A stretch of DNA of 6,208 bases, taken from Bacteroidota bacterium. GTDB taxonomy: Bacteria; Bacteroidota; Bacteroidia; Flavobacteriales; Weeksellaceae. Each line of letters starts with the position of its first letter. Within the stretch, counting starts at the first letter, position 1. The stretch spans positions 1 to 6,208 of the forward strand of contig JAEXJU010000104.1 in NCBI GenBank assembly GCA_023448955.1, given 5' to 3'. This document shows, piece after piece, positions 1-6,208 of the stretch. The notes below the pieces were generated by a model. The model worked only from the letters and a program-made list of their open reading frames with translations. It did no database searches and was not told where the DNA came from. The position numbers and the translations under genes are program-made.

Positions 1-261
1 AAAATTCTTTTCCCATTCTTCATTCCAGTTGATATTCGGCATTTCCTCATAAGAATAATCGATCTTTACATCCTCATTCTGAAACAACGGAATATTCTTC
101 AATTCATTTTCATTGAAAATATCTTTCTGAATGTATCCCAAAACACCGTCATATTCTTCCGTAAAGCTGTCAAAACCGATTTCTATCAGTTCTGCCATCA
201 GTATTTCGTTCCAGGGCTGTAAAGGATTTATTTTAAAATTGAATTCTAAGTAAGCTGCCAT
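1..261 (-). CDS. prmA: Ribosomal protein L11 methyltransferase PrmA, N-terminal part (runs off the left edge)
   Basis: The gene starts at the ATG complementary to 259-261 and stays open for 87 codons to the window edge. The protein begins MAAYLEFNFKINPLQPWNEI, followed by a LMAELIEIGFDSF segment, then GVLGYIQKD, and ends in NINWNEEWEKNF. This order matches the N-terminal substrate-binding domain of Bacteroidota PrmA, including the NWNEEWEKNF stretch that links to the methyltransferase domain. PrmA uses S-adenosylmethionine to methylate ribosomal protein L11 in the cytoplasm. The Rossmann-fold catalytic domain lies outside the window, so I cannot check its SAM-binding motifs. The start is supported by the promoter candidate just upstream and by the family's short N-terminus. 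There is no Shine-Dalgarno sequence, as usual in this phylum. The gene lies downstream of the TonB receptor on the same strand, but the 130-bp gap and its own promoter candidate argue for separate transcription. Confidence 0.88.
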   Translation of the reverse strand, partial: MAAYLEFNFKINPLQPWNEILMAELIEIGFDSFTEEYDGVLGYIQKDIFNENELKNIPLFQNEDVKIDYSYEEMPNINWNEEWEKNF

Positions 262-274
262 TTTTTATTTTTTG

Positions 275-305
275 CAAATTTAGTTTAAAACCGCAAAGGC
301 ACAAA
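275..305 (-). promoter_or_regulatory. Candidate Bacteroidota-type promoter for prmA
   Basis: On the minus strand TAAATTTG (complement of 275-282) fits the Bacteroidota -7 consensus TAnnTTTG exactly. TTTG (complement of 302-305) lies 19 nt upstream, where the -33 element is expected. The -7 box ends 13 nt before the prmA ATG, so the leader would be very short. The -33 element lies inside the left arm of an inverted repeat. This is pattern matching only; no transcription start is known. Confidence 0.55.
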
Positions 306-389
306 GGGAATCCAAAAAGGACACAGATAATTTTTGCTTTTGAAAATTTGTGACCATTATAAAAAACTTCGTGACTTTGTAATTAAAAA
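284..389. repeat. Degenerate inverted repeat with CTTTGTGNCTTTG arms (REP-like)
   Basis: The left arm (284-306) read on the minus strand is CTTTGTGCCTTTG followed by CGGTTTTAAA. The right arm (367-389) read on the plus strand is CTTCGTGACTTTG followed by TAATTAAAAA. Sixteen of 23 positions agree, including 11 of the first 13. Between them are weaker related words, GGACACAG at 319-326 and TTTGTGACC at 347-355, in the same nested inverted order. From memory, CGCAAAG/CACAAAG words of this kind recur between genes in flavobacterial genomes, so I read this as a decayed copy of a dispersed palindromic element. That reading is an inference. No transposase gene is present. Confidence 0.5.
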
Positions 390-391
390 AA

Positions 392-2194
392 TTAGTTCAA
401 TTTAATCTGATATGTAAATCCTAAATGAAACCATCTTCCAGGCATCGGAACCAGATTGGATTCTGTGTATGTGGTATTCGTCAGGTTATTGATAAGAATA
501 TAGAAATTAAGGTCTTTATAACGGAAATTAAGCTGCTCATCCAAAATATTATAACTGCCAAGATTCACACGTTCCGAATATTTATAAATCAACTGACTGC
601 TAAAATATTTCAGGAATCTCAAATCTAATTGAGCAACAAACTGATGTTTCAGATTCTGCAAAGAGAAACGGGAATATTTCATTTCATCTCTGTATTTATT
701 ATCCAGATAGGTATAGGCCAAACGGTAATTCAGGAACGAAAATGGCTGATGTCTGAACTCTGTTTCAAAACCTTTCAGATCTATTTTTGCAATATTTACA
801 GCTTTCCAAGGATCCGATGAAACATCTTTTTGCCAGTCAATTCCATTGGTTGTGTTTCTCATAAAGCCGCTGATTTTGGCCAATATTTTTTGATTTTGAA
901 AACGATAACCTAACTCAGAAGAAATTGCATTTTCCGGAACCAAATCAGGATTTCCTTTTTCTGCTGGACTGTTGTAATATAAATCTGTAAAAGTCGGGAT
1001 TCTGAAACCTTTGGAAATCGCCCCGAAAATCTTGTGATTCGAATTGAATATATAGCCTAAATCTACACCTGGATAGAAAAAATTACCTCCTAAATAATTG
1101 GCCCAACTTGCGCCTGGATTGACTTCTAGCTTCTGATCAAAAAATTTGATTTGATGCTCAAAAAATACCTGTGTCACATCTCTTTTTCTCTCGCCAAGAT
1201 TACTGCTGGTCAAAAATTCTTTTCTGTAATCTATTCCTACACTGGTAATTCCAAGGAAAGATTCGTAGGAAGCATTAACGGTTCCGCCCACATTATTCCC
1301 GATGTGCATATTCCTGTAGAATGACGGATTCTCACGCTTCAGCAGATACATATCCTCTCCTCTTCTCCAATAAATGCTGGAATTGACTGAAAGATTACTA
1401 AATTTCTGTTCATACTGCAAACTTACCACAGAAGCCTGCGTTTCCTCATATTGATTGGTATATGCTGGTGAGGCATAAAAACCATTGGCTCCAAATTTCT
1501 TCTCAGAAAATCCTGCTTGCAAACCAATACTTCCGTTGCTGATTTTCAGTTTGTTCTGATAAAAATAATTCTGGATTTTATAATCTGTGTTATATCTGTA
1601 GCCGTCCGAAGCGCCACTGCTCACCTGCAAAAGATTCGTGAATTTTTCTGTCCCGAATGTCCCAGACGCAGACAAATCATAAGTTTTAAAATCGCCGCCT
1701 TGGGCTTTCACCGTTACCTGTTCTTGCGAAGATGTTTTGGTAACGATATTGATAACACCCGCAAAAACATTTTGCCCATATAATTTTGCAGATGAACCTT
1801 TGATGATCTCGATGCGCTCAACAGCCGAAATATCAAACGGAATATTAAACGTATTATGTCCCGTTTGCGAATCATTCATCCGTACACCATTTACCAAAAT
1901 CAAAACCTGCTCAAAAGAACTTCCTCTGATCCCGATATCACTCTGCACACCATTGGATCCGCGTCTCCTGATATCCAGACCGGAATAAAACTGCAGCAAT
2001 TCATCAATGCTTGTTGCCGGGCTATTCTCGATATGCTGTTTGGTGATAACCGTGACATTTTCATTCACATCATTATGCGGAACCGACGAAAACCGACCCT
2101 GAAGATGCAATTCTTCGATATTATTTTCCTTATTCTGAGCCGTTAAACTCTGACACATTAAAAGAGCAGATGCCACAAGAATTATTTTTTTCAT
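392..2194 (-). CDS. TonB-dependent outer-membrane receptor, BtuB/CirA-like, substrate unknown
   Basis: This 600-aa protein has a signal peptide (MKKIILVASALLMCQSLTAQ, cleavage near residue 19-20). A possible TonB box around EELHLQG (27-33) comes next. The plug domain covers about 45-154, with VTVITK (47-52), SIDELL (62-67), GIRGSS (88-93), LILVNGVRMND (98-108), RIEIIKGSSAKLYG (127-140) and GVINIVTKT (146-154). The remaining 450 or so residues are rich in alternating aromatic strands, as in a 22-stranded barrel, and end with LGFTYQIKLN. Length and plug resemble BtuB/CirA-type receptors of about 600 residues. It is not SusC-like: it lacks the N-terminal carboxypeptidase-regulatory-like domain, is much shorter, and has no SusD partner. 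Such receptors use TonB-ExbBD energy to import siderophores, cobalamin, haem or similar ligands. I see no cobalamin riboswitch and no transport or biosynthesis genes beside it, so the ligand cannot be named. The gene is intact and appears to be transcribed alone from the spacer at 2195-2573. Confidence 0.93.
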   Translation of the reverse strand: MKKIILVASALLMCQSLTAQNKENNIEELHLQGRFSSVPHNDVNENVTVITKQHIENSPATSIDELLQFYSGLDIRRRGSNGVQSDIGIRGSSFEQVLILVNGVRMNDSQTGHNTFNIPFDISAVERIEIIKGSSAKLYGQNVFAGVINIVTKTSSQEQVTVKAQGGDFKTYDLSASGTFGTEKFTNLLQVSSGASDGYRYNTDYKIQNYFYQNKLKISNGSIGLQAGFSEKKFGANGFYASPAYTNQYEETQASVVSLQYEQKFSNLSVNSSIYWRRGEDMYLLKRENPSFYRNMHIGNNVGGTVNASYESFLGITSVGIDYRKEFLTSSNLGERKRDVTQVFFEHQIKFFDQKLEVNPGASWANYLGGNFFYPGVDLGYIFNSNHKIFGAISKGFRIPTFTDLYYNSPAEKGNPDLVPENAISSELGYRFQNQKILAKISGFMRNTTNGIDWQKDVSSDPWKAVNIAKIDLKGFETEFRHQPFSFLNYRLAYTYLDNKYRDEMKYSRFSLQNLKHQFVAQLDLRFLKYFSSQLIYKYSERVNLGSYNILDEQLNFRYKDLNFYILINNLTNTTYTESNLVPMPGRWFHLGFTYQIKLN

Positions 2195-2215
2195 AGTTTT
2201 TTAAAAATAATTCTG

Positions 2216-2223
2216 CGAAAGTA
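2216..2223 (-). promoter_or_regulatory. Weak candidate -7 element for the TonB receptor
   Basis: On the minus strand TACTTTCG (complement of 2216-2223) differs by one base from TAnnTTTG and ends 21 nt before the receptor ATG. No TTTG-like -33 word sits at the usual 19-21 nt spacing, so this is only a tentative placement. Confidence 0.25.
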
Positions 2224-2503
2224 TATAATTAAGCAATAATATATTTTTTTAAAAAAATTCAAGAAAAAACAGATACTTAATAATTAACCATTTCAATATG
2301 CAGATTTTTTTATTCAAAACTTAATCACTGGTAAAGAATCAGTATTAAGATTTCAAAATTTTGATTTTTAAAACAATAGAAAAGATTTCGGGTATTTCAA
2401 AATTGTATAAAACTAAAAATAATCATCATTTTGAAGCCGCAACCATTATATATTACAATCCAGCAAGCATTATTACTAATTTTTTTTAATAAAATTCATT
2501 TTC

Positions 2504-2535
2504 ATTGCATATATTATTTTTATTATATAATATTG
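2504..2535 (+). promoter_or_regulatory. Candidate Bacteroidota-type promoter for the unknown-protein/muramidase unit
   Basis: ATTG at 2504-2507 (one mismatch to TTTG) and TAATATTG at 2528-2535 (one mismatch to TAnnTTTG) are separated by 20 nt, the expected spacing. The -7 box ends 38 nt before the ATG at 2574. The region is very AT-rich, so chance matches are possible. Confidence 0.4.
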
Positions 2536-2573
2536 TATTAAACTGATTATCAACTAAAACCAAATTAAACAAA

Positions 2574-3266
2574 ATGATACAATTCAATGAAAATCTTTAC
2601 AGCGAGAGTTACAGCCTCGGTCTTCTGGAACAGGAAAAAATCATTGCAGAAGAAAAGGGAATTCCAACCAGTGACAGCATTACCGGCATAGAAGTCCGGC
2701 TTTCAAATGTATATATCATAGATAACCACACCGGAAAATTTGTCATGTTTCCTGTAAACGCAGATCTTTATTTGATTAACATTGTCATTTCAGATCGGCA
2801 GGAAAAACCGATTATGCAAAATATCAATGGTTTTGAAAAGGTTAATGATAATGAATCCCTAAATGTAGACAAAACCGTTTATTACTGGAAACAGTACGAT
2901 GAGAGCGAGACGCCGCCTTCACAGATCCATCTTATGACATCAGTCATCAAAAGTAAGAAAGGTCTTCGGAATGTAGGAGAAATTATGGCTTCTGTAGATC
3001 AGGACAAAGATCTGAATGATCTTGCAGACAAAGCGCTCTCACTTCTTAAAACATCTACACAGGCTGCCTCACTTATTCTGGAGGCCGCCGGAATAATCGG
3101 TAAACATCTGAAAAATGTAGAGGACAAACCTTTATTCACACGCTATCTCAGCCTTACAGATATTGGCGGAGATTTTAATCAGTTAGGACGCACTTCTTAC
3201 CCTGCTTCTAACAAATACTGCAAAATAGATTACAATCTTTTTATCCGGGACAAAGACAGATCATAA
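2574..3266 (+). CDS. Unrecognised 230-aa protein, first gene of a two-gene unit with a muramidase
   Basis: I do not recognise a family for this protein. It has no signal peptide and no transmembrane segment, so it is predicted to be cytoplasmic at first. Residues 36-75 (SITGIEVRLSNVYIIDN, then GKFVMFPVNADLYLINIVISD) alternate in a way that suggests beta strands, as do 99-126 (DKTVYYWKQ and QIHLMTSVIKS). Residues 145-181 look like a long amphipathic alpha-helical segment (LNDLADKALSLLK, then AASLILEAAGIIGKHLKN). Residues 187-226 return to strand-like sequence (LFTRYLSLTDIGGDF, then KIDYNLFIRDKDR). This could be a beta-sandwich with a helical insertion, but that is inferred by eye. The start follows an A-rich leader and a promoter candidate. 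The muramidase gene begins 53 bp downstream on the same strand with no terminator between, so the two are probably co-transcribed. A partner, carrier or immunity role is conceivable but unproven. Confidence 0.75.
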   Translation: MIQFNENLYSESYSLGLLEQEKIIAEEKGIPTSDSITGIEVRLSNVYIIDNHTGKFVMFPVNADLYLINIVISDRQEKPIMQNINGFEKVNDNESLNVDKTVYYWKQYDESETPPSQIHLMTSVIKSKKGLRNVGEIMASVDQDKDLNDLADKALSLLKTSTQAASLILEAAGIIGKHLKNVEDKPLFTRYLSLTDIGGDFNQLGRTSYPASNKYCKIDYNLFIRDKDRS

Positions 3267-3319
3267 CAAACGGAACGCCGACACCGAAAACAGTACGCAA
3301 AATCAAAAATAACAATATA

Positions 3320-3886
3320 ATGAAAAACAAACTTACCGAGCAGGATTTTAAAAATGCTGCAAAAGAACTAAACTGCGAAATTGCAGCTATAAAAGCTGTT
3401 GCAGAAGTAGAATCGAAATCAGATGGTTTCCTGCCAACAGACGAACCTGTGATTCTATTTGAAAGACATATTTTTTCTAAACTGACAAAAGGCTTATTTG
3501 ACAAATCCCATCCAAACATTTCCAATCCTACGCCTGGTGGCTACGGAACGGTTTCTCAGCAGCATAAAAGGCTTCAGACTGCCGTTACACTAGACAGAAA
3601 TGCAGCGCTGATGTCTGCATCGTGGGGGAAATTCCAGATTATGGGATTTAATTTCACACTTGCGGGATACAATAGTTTACAACAATTTGTGACAGCAATG
3701 TACACTTCCGAAGCGGAACACCTGAAAGCATTTGTAGAGTATATCAAAAATACTTTTCTGGATGACGAATTCCGGGATAAACGATGGACAGATTTTGCAA
3801 GAAAATATAACGGACCGATGTATTATAAGAATAATTACGACGGAAAATTGAAAGTTGCTTATAAAAAATACAAATCGTCAAAATAG
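3320..3886 (+). CDS. Stand-alone N-acetylmuramidase-family lysozyme
   Basis: The 188-aa protein fits the N-acetylmuramidase family (Pfam PF11860, formerly DUF3380), whose members cleave the glycan strands of peptidoglycan. Visible landmarks are AVAEVES (26-32), with E31 the likely catalytic acid by analogy with the ES motif of related lysozyme-like enzymes and E29 the alternative; ILFERHIF (45-52); GGYG (73-76); SASWGKFQIMGFN (99-111); FARKYNGP (159-166); and YKNNYDGKL (169-177). The protein is about one domain long. It has no signal peptide, no membrane anchor and no visible peptidoglycan-binding module, which many relatives carry. To reach peptidoglycan it would need a holin, a contractile secretion system, cell lysis or an unrecognised route, and none is encoded in the window. 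It follows the unknown 230-aa gene by 53 bp and is closed by a strong terminator. A phage endolysin, a remnant of one, or a secreted antibacterial effector are all possible. Function as a muramidase is well supported; its biological role is not. Confidence 0.87.
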   Translation: MKNKLTEQDFKNAAKELNCEIAAIKAVAEVESKSDGFLPTDEPVILFERHIFSKLTKGLFDKSHPNISNPTPGGYGTVSQQHKRLQTAVTLDRNAALMSASWGKFQIMGFNFTLAGYNSLQQFVTAMYTSEAEHLKAFVEYIKNTFLDDEFRDKRWTDFARKYNGPMYYKNNYDGKLKVAYKKYKSSK

Positions 3887-3929
3887 ATCATAAATAGCAG
3901 ATGACAAACAGATATCTTTACTAAGAAAT

Positions 3930-3953
3930 CCGGAGTTAGTCTCCGGTTTTTTT
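3930..3953 (+). terminator. Intrinsic terminator after the muramidase gene
   Basis: A perfect 6-bp GC-rich stem, CCGGAG (3930-3935) and CTCCGG (3941-3946), encloses the loop TTAGT and is followed by seven T residues (3947-3953). It lies 43 bp after the muramidase stop codon. It should end the two-gene transcript and insulate uvrA, whose own promoter candidate begins just downstream. Confidence 0.9.
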
Positions 3954-3954
3954 A

Positions 3955-3987
3955 TGTGTTCAGATCATTTATTTTTACGTAAATTTG
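3955..3987 (+). promoter_or_regulatory. Candidate Bacteroidota-type promoter for uvrA
   Basis: TAAATTTG at 3980-3987 is an exact match to the -7 consensus TAnnTTTG and is the same octamer found before prmA. A weak -33 candidate, TGTG (3955-3958), lies 21 nt upstream. The -7 box ends 17 nt before the chosen uvrA ATG. No SOS-type operator is recognisable. Confidence 0.55.
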
Positions 3988-4004
3988 CTAGTCTTATTTT
4001 TACT

Positions 4005-6208
4005 ATGGCTACAGCTTCTGAAATTGATATCAAAAAATATATTTTCGTAAAAAACGCACACCTTAACAACCTGAAAAACATCGACGTTCTGATTCCAAAG
4101 AACAAACTGATTGTGATTACAGGTGTATCTGGAAGCGGTAAATCTTCTCTGGCTTTTGACACGATTTATGCCGAAGGACAAAGGCGTTATGTGGAAAGTC
4201 TGAGTTCCTATGCCCGTCAGTTTTTGGGTAAATTAGAAAAACCAAAAATTGATGACATCAAAGGTCTTGCACCGTCCATTGCGATTCAGCAAAAAGTGAT
4301 CTCATCCAATCCGCGATCCACAGTCGGTACATCTACGGAGATTTATGATTATATGAAATTGTTCTATGCCAGAGTCGGAAGAACATTTTCCCCGGTTTCC
4401 GGAGAAGAAGTAAAAAAAGATAACGTAACAGATGTTATTGATTACATAAAAGCTTCCAAAAAGGATTCGACTTTTTTATTGCTGACACCTTTAACATTTG
4501 AAAAAGAAACTTTTTCTGAATTACTGAAAACCCTGAAAGTTTCCGGATTCACAAGGTTGGAAGTAAACGGAAATCTTGCAGGGATTGAAGATCTGGAAAG
4601 CTTCGGATTTACGCCGGAAAAAGATATGATGATTAATCTGGTGATTGACAGATTCAGTTACGAGGAAGATGAAAGTTTTCTGCAACGTTTGGCAGATTCC
4701 ATACAAATGGCTTTCTATGAAGGTCACGGCTATTGTTCACTTAAAAATACAGACACGGGGAAAATCCGTGAATTCTCCAATAAATTTGAATTAGACGGTA
4801 TCGTTTTTAACGAACCCAATGTTCATTATTTCAGTTTTAACAATCCTTACGGCGCTTGTCCTACTTGCGAAGGGTACGGAAAAGTGATTGGTATTGATGA
4901 AGATCTGGTGATTCCAAATAAAAATCTTTCGGTTTATGAAGACGCAGTGGCTTCCTGGAAAGGTGAAAGTATGAGCGAATGGAAAAAAGATTTCATCAAA
5001 AAAGCAAAGGACTTCCCTATTCATAAACCTTATCATCAGTTAACAAAAGAGCAGAAGCAATACCTGTGGAGAGGTGACAAAACAAGAAATTTCCCAAGCA
5101 TTGATAATTTCTTTAAAATGCTGGAAGAGAATCTTTATAAAATCCAGTATCGTGTGATGCTTTCACGTTACCGTGGAAAAACCATTTGCCCAACTTGTGA
5201 AGGTCTCAGATTGCGGGAAGAAACCAGCTGGGTGAAAATTGACGGACATATCATTCAGTCTTTGATTGAATTACCTTTGGACGAGTTGCTTCCATTGATC
5301 CAATCTTTAAAATTAAACGACCACGACAGGGAAATAGCCAAACGATTGACTTACGAAATCCAGACAAGACTGGAGTTTTTGACGAAAGTTGGTTTGGGTT
5401 ATCTGACTTTAAACAGAACTTCCAATACACTTTCCGGCGGAGAAAGCCAGAGAATTAATTTGGCAACAAGCTTGGGAAGTTCATTGGTTGGTTCCATTTA
5501 TATTTTGGATGAGCCTAGTATTGGTTTGCATTCCAGAGATACGGAAAACCTGATCGGAGTTCTGAAACAACTTCGTGATTTAGGAAACACAGTTATTGTA
5601 GTGGAACACGACGAGGATGTGATGCGGGAAGCGGATTATATTATCGATATTGGTCCGGAAGCGGGTTATCTTGGCGGTGATTTGGTCTTCAGCGGCGATT
5701 TTAAAGAAATGCTGAAAGCCGATACTCTAACAGCTAAATACCTGAATGGCGAGCTGGAAATCGAAGTGCCAAAAAAACGAAGAAAAACAAAAGAATTTAT
5801 AGAGATAAAAGGTGCACGTCAAAATAATTTAAAGAATATTGACGTGAATGTTCCTTTGGAATGTCTAACGGTAATCACAGGTGTTTCCGGAAGCGGAAAA
5901 TCGACTCTGATGAAAGAAGTGATGACAAATGCTATTCAGATCCAATTAGGAATGGGTGGAAAAAAAGCAGATTATGACTCGGTAGAATTTCCATCAAGAT
6001 TGATTCAGAACATTGAATTGATTGACCAAAACCCGATTGGAAAATCATCACGTTCCAATCCTGTGACTTATCTGAAAGCTTATGATGATATCCGTGACCT
6101 TTTTGCGAAACAAAAATCTGCGAAAGTTCAAGGTTTGAAACCGAAACATTTCTCTTTCAACGTAGATGGCGGACGATGCGACGAATGTAAAGGCGATGGC
6201 GTGATCAC
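4005..6208 (+). CDS. uvrA: Excinuclease ABC subunit A (UvrA), C-terminus beyond the right edge
   Basis: UvrA is the dimeric DNA-damage sensor of nucleotide excision repair; it scans DNA and loads UvrB. The reading frame is open from the ATG at 4005 to the edge: 734 full codons of an expected 930 or so. Landmarks in order are Walker A GVSGSGKSS (40-48), RRYVESLSSYARQFLG, SNPRSTVGTSTEIYDY, a CPTC pair (C285, C288), a second CPTC pair (C395, C398) in the ICPTCEGLRLREE segment, ABC signature LSGGESQR (476-483), Walker B ILDEPSIGLH with D502 and E503, the second Walker A GVSGSGKST (626-634), and CDEC (C725, C728), the first half of the C-terminal zinc site. The second signature and Walker B are outside the window. 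An in-frame ATG at 3954 would add 17 residues, but the extra sequence spans the promoter candidate, and UvrA proteins normally begin close to the chosen start. The first half of the usual N-terminal zinc site is absent. Confidence 0.96.
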   Translation, partial: MATASEIDIKKYIFVKNAHLNNLKNIDVLIPKNKLIVITGVSGSGKSSLAFDTIYAEGQRRYVESLSSYARQFLGKLEKPKIDDIKGLAPSIAIQQKVISSNPRSTVGTSTEIYDYMKLFYARVGRTFSPVSGEEVKKDNVTDVIDYIKASKKDSTFLLLTPLTFEKETFSELLKTLKVSGFTRLEVNGNLAGIEDLESFGFTPEKDMMINLVIDRFSYEEDESFLQRLADSIQMAFYEGHGYCSLKNTDTGKIREFSNKFELDGIVFNEPNVHYFSFNNPYGACPTCEGYGKVIGIDEDLVIPNKNLSVYEDAVASWKGESMSEWKKDFIKKAKDFPIHKPYHQLTKEQKQYLWRGDKTRNFPSIDNFFKMLEENLYKIQYRVMLSRYRGKTICPTCEGLRLREETSWVKIDGHIIQSLIELPLDELLPLIQSLKLNDHDREIAKRLTYEIQTRLEFLTKVGLGYLTLNRTSNTLSGGESQRINLATSLGSSLVGSIYILDEPSIGLHSRDTENLIGVLKQLRDLGNTVIVVEHDEDVMREADYIIDIGPEAGYLGGDLVFSGDFKEMLKADTLTAKYLNGELEIEVPKKRRKTKEFIEIKGARQNNLKNIDVNVPLECLTVITGVSGSGKSTLMKEVMTNAIQIQLGMGGKKADYDSVEFPSRLIQNIELIDQNPIGKSSRSNPVTYLKAYDDIRDLFAKQKSAKVQGLKPKHFSFNVDGGRCDECKGDGVI

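Larger units (their letters stand above)
2195..2573. other. AT-rich divergent spacer between the receptor and the two-gene unit
   Basis: These 379 bp contain no ORF of useful length on either strand and no RNA gene that I recognise. The spacer separates leftward and rightward starts, so it should hold both promoters. It contains long A and T runs, including a 16-bp perfect palindrome of A and T runs at 2243-2258, a 10-bp palindrome CAAAATTTTG at 2354-2363, and the word TTTCAAAATT twice (2351-2360 and 2395-2404). In DNA this AT-rich such words can arise by chance. There are no clear operator motifs, no T-box and no riboswitch core. Confidence 0.6.

Noticed and set aside
262..391. Intrinsic terminator for the receptor gene
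   Set aside because: The T-rich sequence after the receptor stop on the minus strand is not preceded by a convincing GC-rich stem. The inverted repeat arms are too far apart and too diverged to call a terminator.
425..2146. Plus-strand open frames of 63-96 codons inside the receptor gene
   Set aside because: They lie antisense to an intact, well-supported receptor gene, have no family resemblance and no promoter or leader context.
2195..2573. Cobalamin riboswitch controlling the BtuB-like receptor
   Set aside because: I looked on the minus strand for a B12-box-like GCCACTG core and the GC-rich stems that accompany it. The spacer is almost all A and T and shows neither.
3241..3525. Minus-strand open frame of 94 codons across the end of the unknown gene and the start of the muramidase gene
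   Set aside because: It overlaps two genes on the opposite strand, one with clear enzyme motifs, and its own product shows no recognisable domain.
2574..3886. A prophage or type VI secretion locus
   Set aside because: Only one lysozyme-like gene is present. There are no tail, sheath, spike, baseplate, holin or integrase genes and no attachment-site repeats, so the claim is not supported within this window.
3965..5036. Minus-strand open frames inside uvrA
   Set aside because: They are antisense to a continuous UvrA reading frame with both Walker A motifs, so they are coincidental.

Overview
The window looks like chromosomal DNA of a Bacteroidota bacterium, most likely a flavobacterium close to Chryseobacterium. 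The reasons are low GC with very AT-rich spacers, starts with no Shine-Dalgarno sequence but A-rich leaders, promoter candidates of the Bacteroidota type (TTTG, about 20 nt, TAnnTTTG), a TonB receptor whose signal peptide ends in ...LTAQ, and PrmA and UvrA sequences of the Bacteroidota type. The genus is an inference.

Layout. Positions 1-261 (minus) hold the N-terminal 87 codons of prmA, which runs off the left edge. A 130-bp spacer (262-391) carries a degenerate inverted repeat, one arm of which overlaps the probable prmA promoter. Positions 392-2194 (minus) are a complete 600-aa TonB-dependent outer-membrane receptor of BtuB/CirA-like build, substrate unknown. A 379-bp, very AT-rich divergent spacer (2195-2573) separates it from a rightward two-gene unit. 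That unit consists of an unrecognised 230-aa protein (2574-3266) and a 188-aa stand-alone N-acetylmuramidase-family lysozyme (3320-3886). It is preceded by a candidate promoter and closed by a strong intrinsic terminator at 3930-3953. From 4005 to the right edge runs uvrA, with 734 codons present and about 200 missing.

How the genes relate. prmA (ribosomal protein L11 methylation) and uvrA (nucleotide excision repair) are housekeeping genes, and the receptor is an envelope uptake gene. The part least explained by known functions is the two-gene unit. Its peptidoglycan hydrolase has no signal peptide, no visible wall-binding domain and no holin next to it. Its partner has no signal peptide or membrane segment and resembles no family I recognise. 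The pair could be an exported effector with a partner, a phage-derived lysis gene, or something else; the window alone does not decide. No tRNA, rRNA, CRISPR array, insertion sequence or riboswitch was seen.
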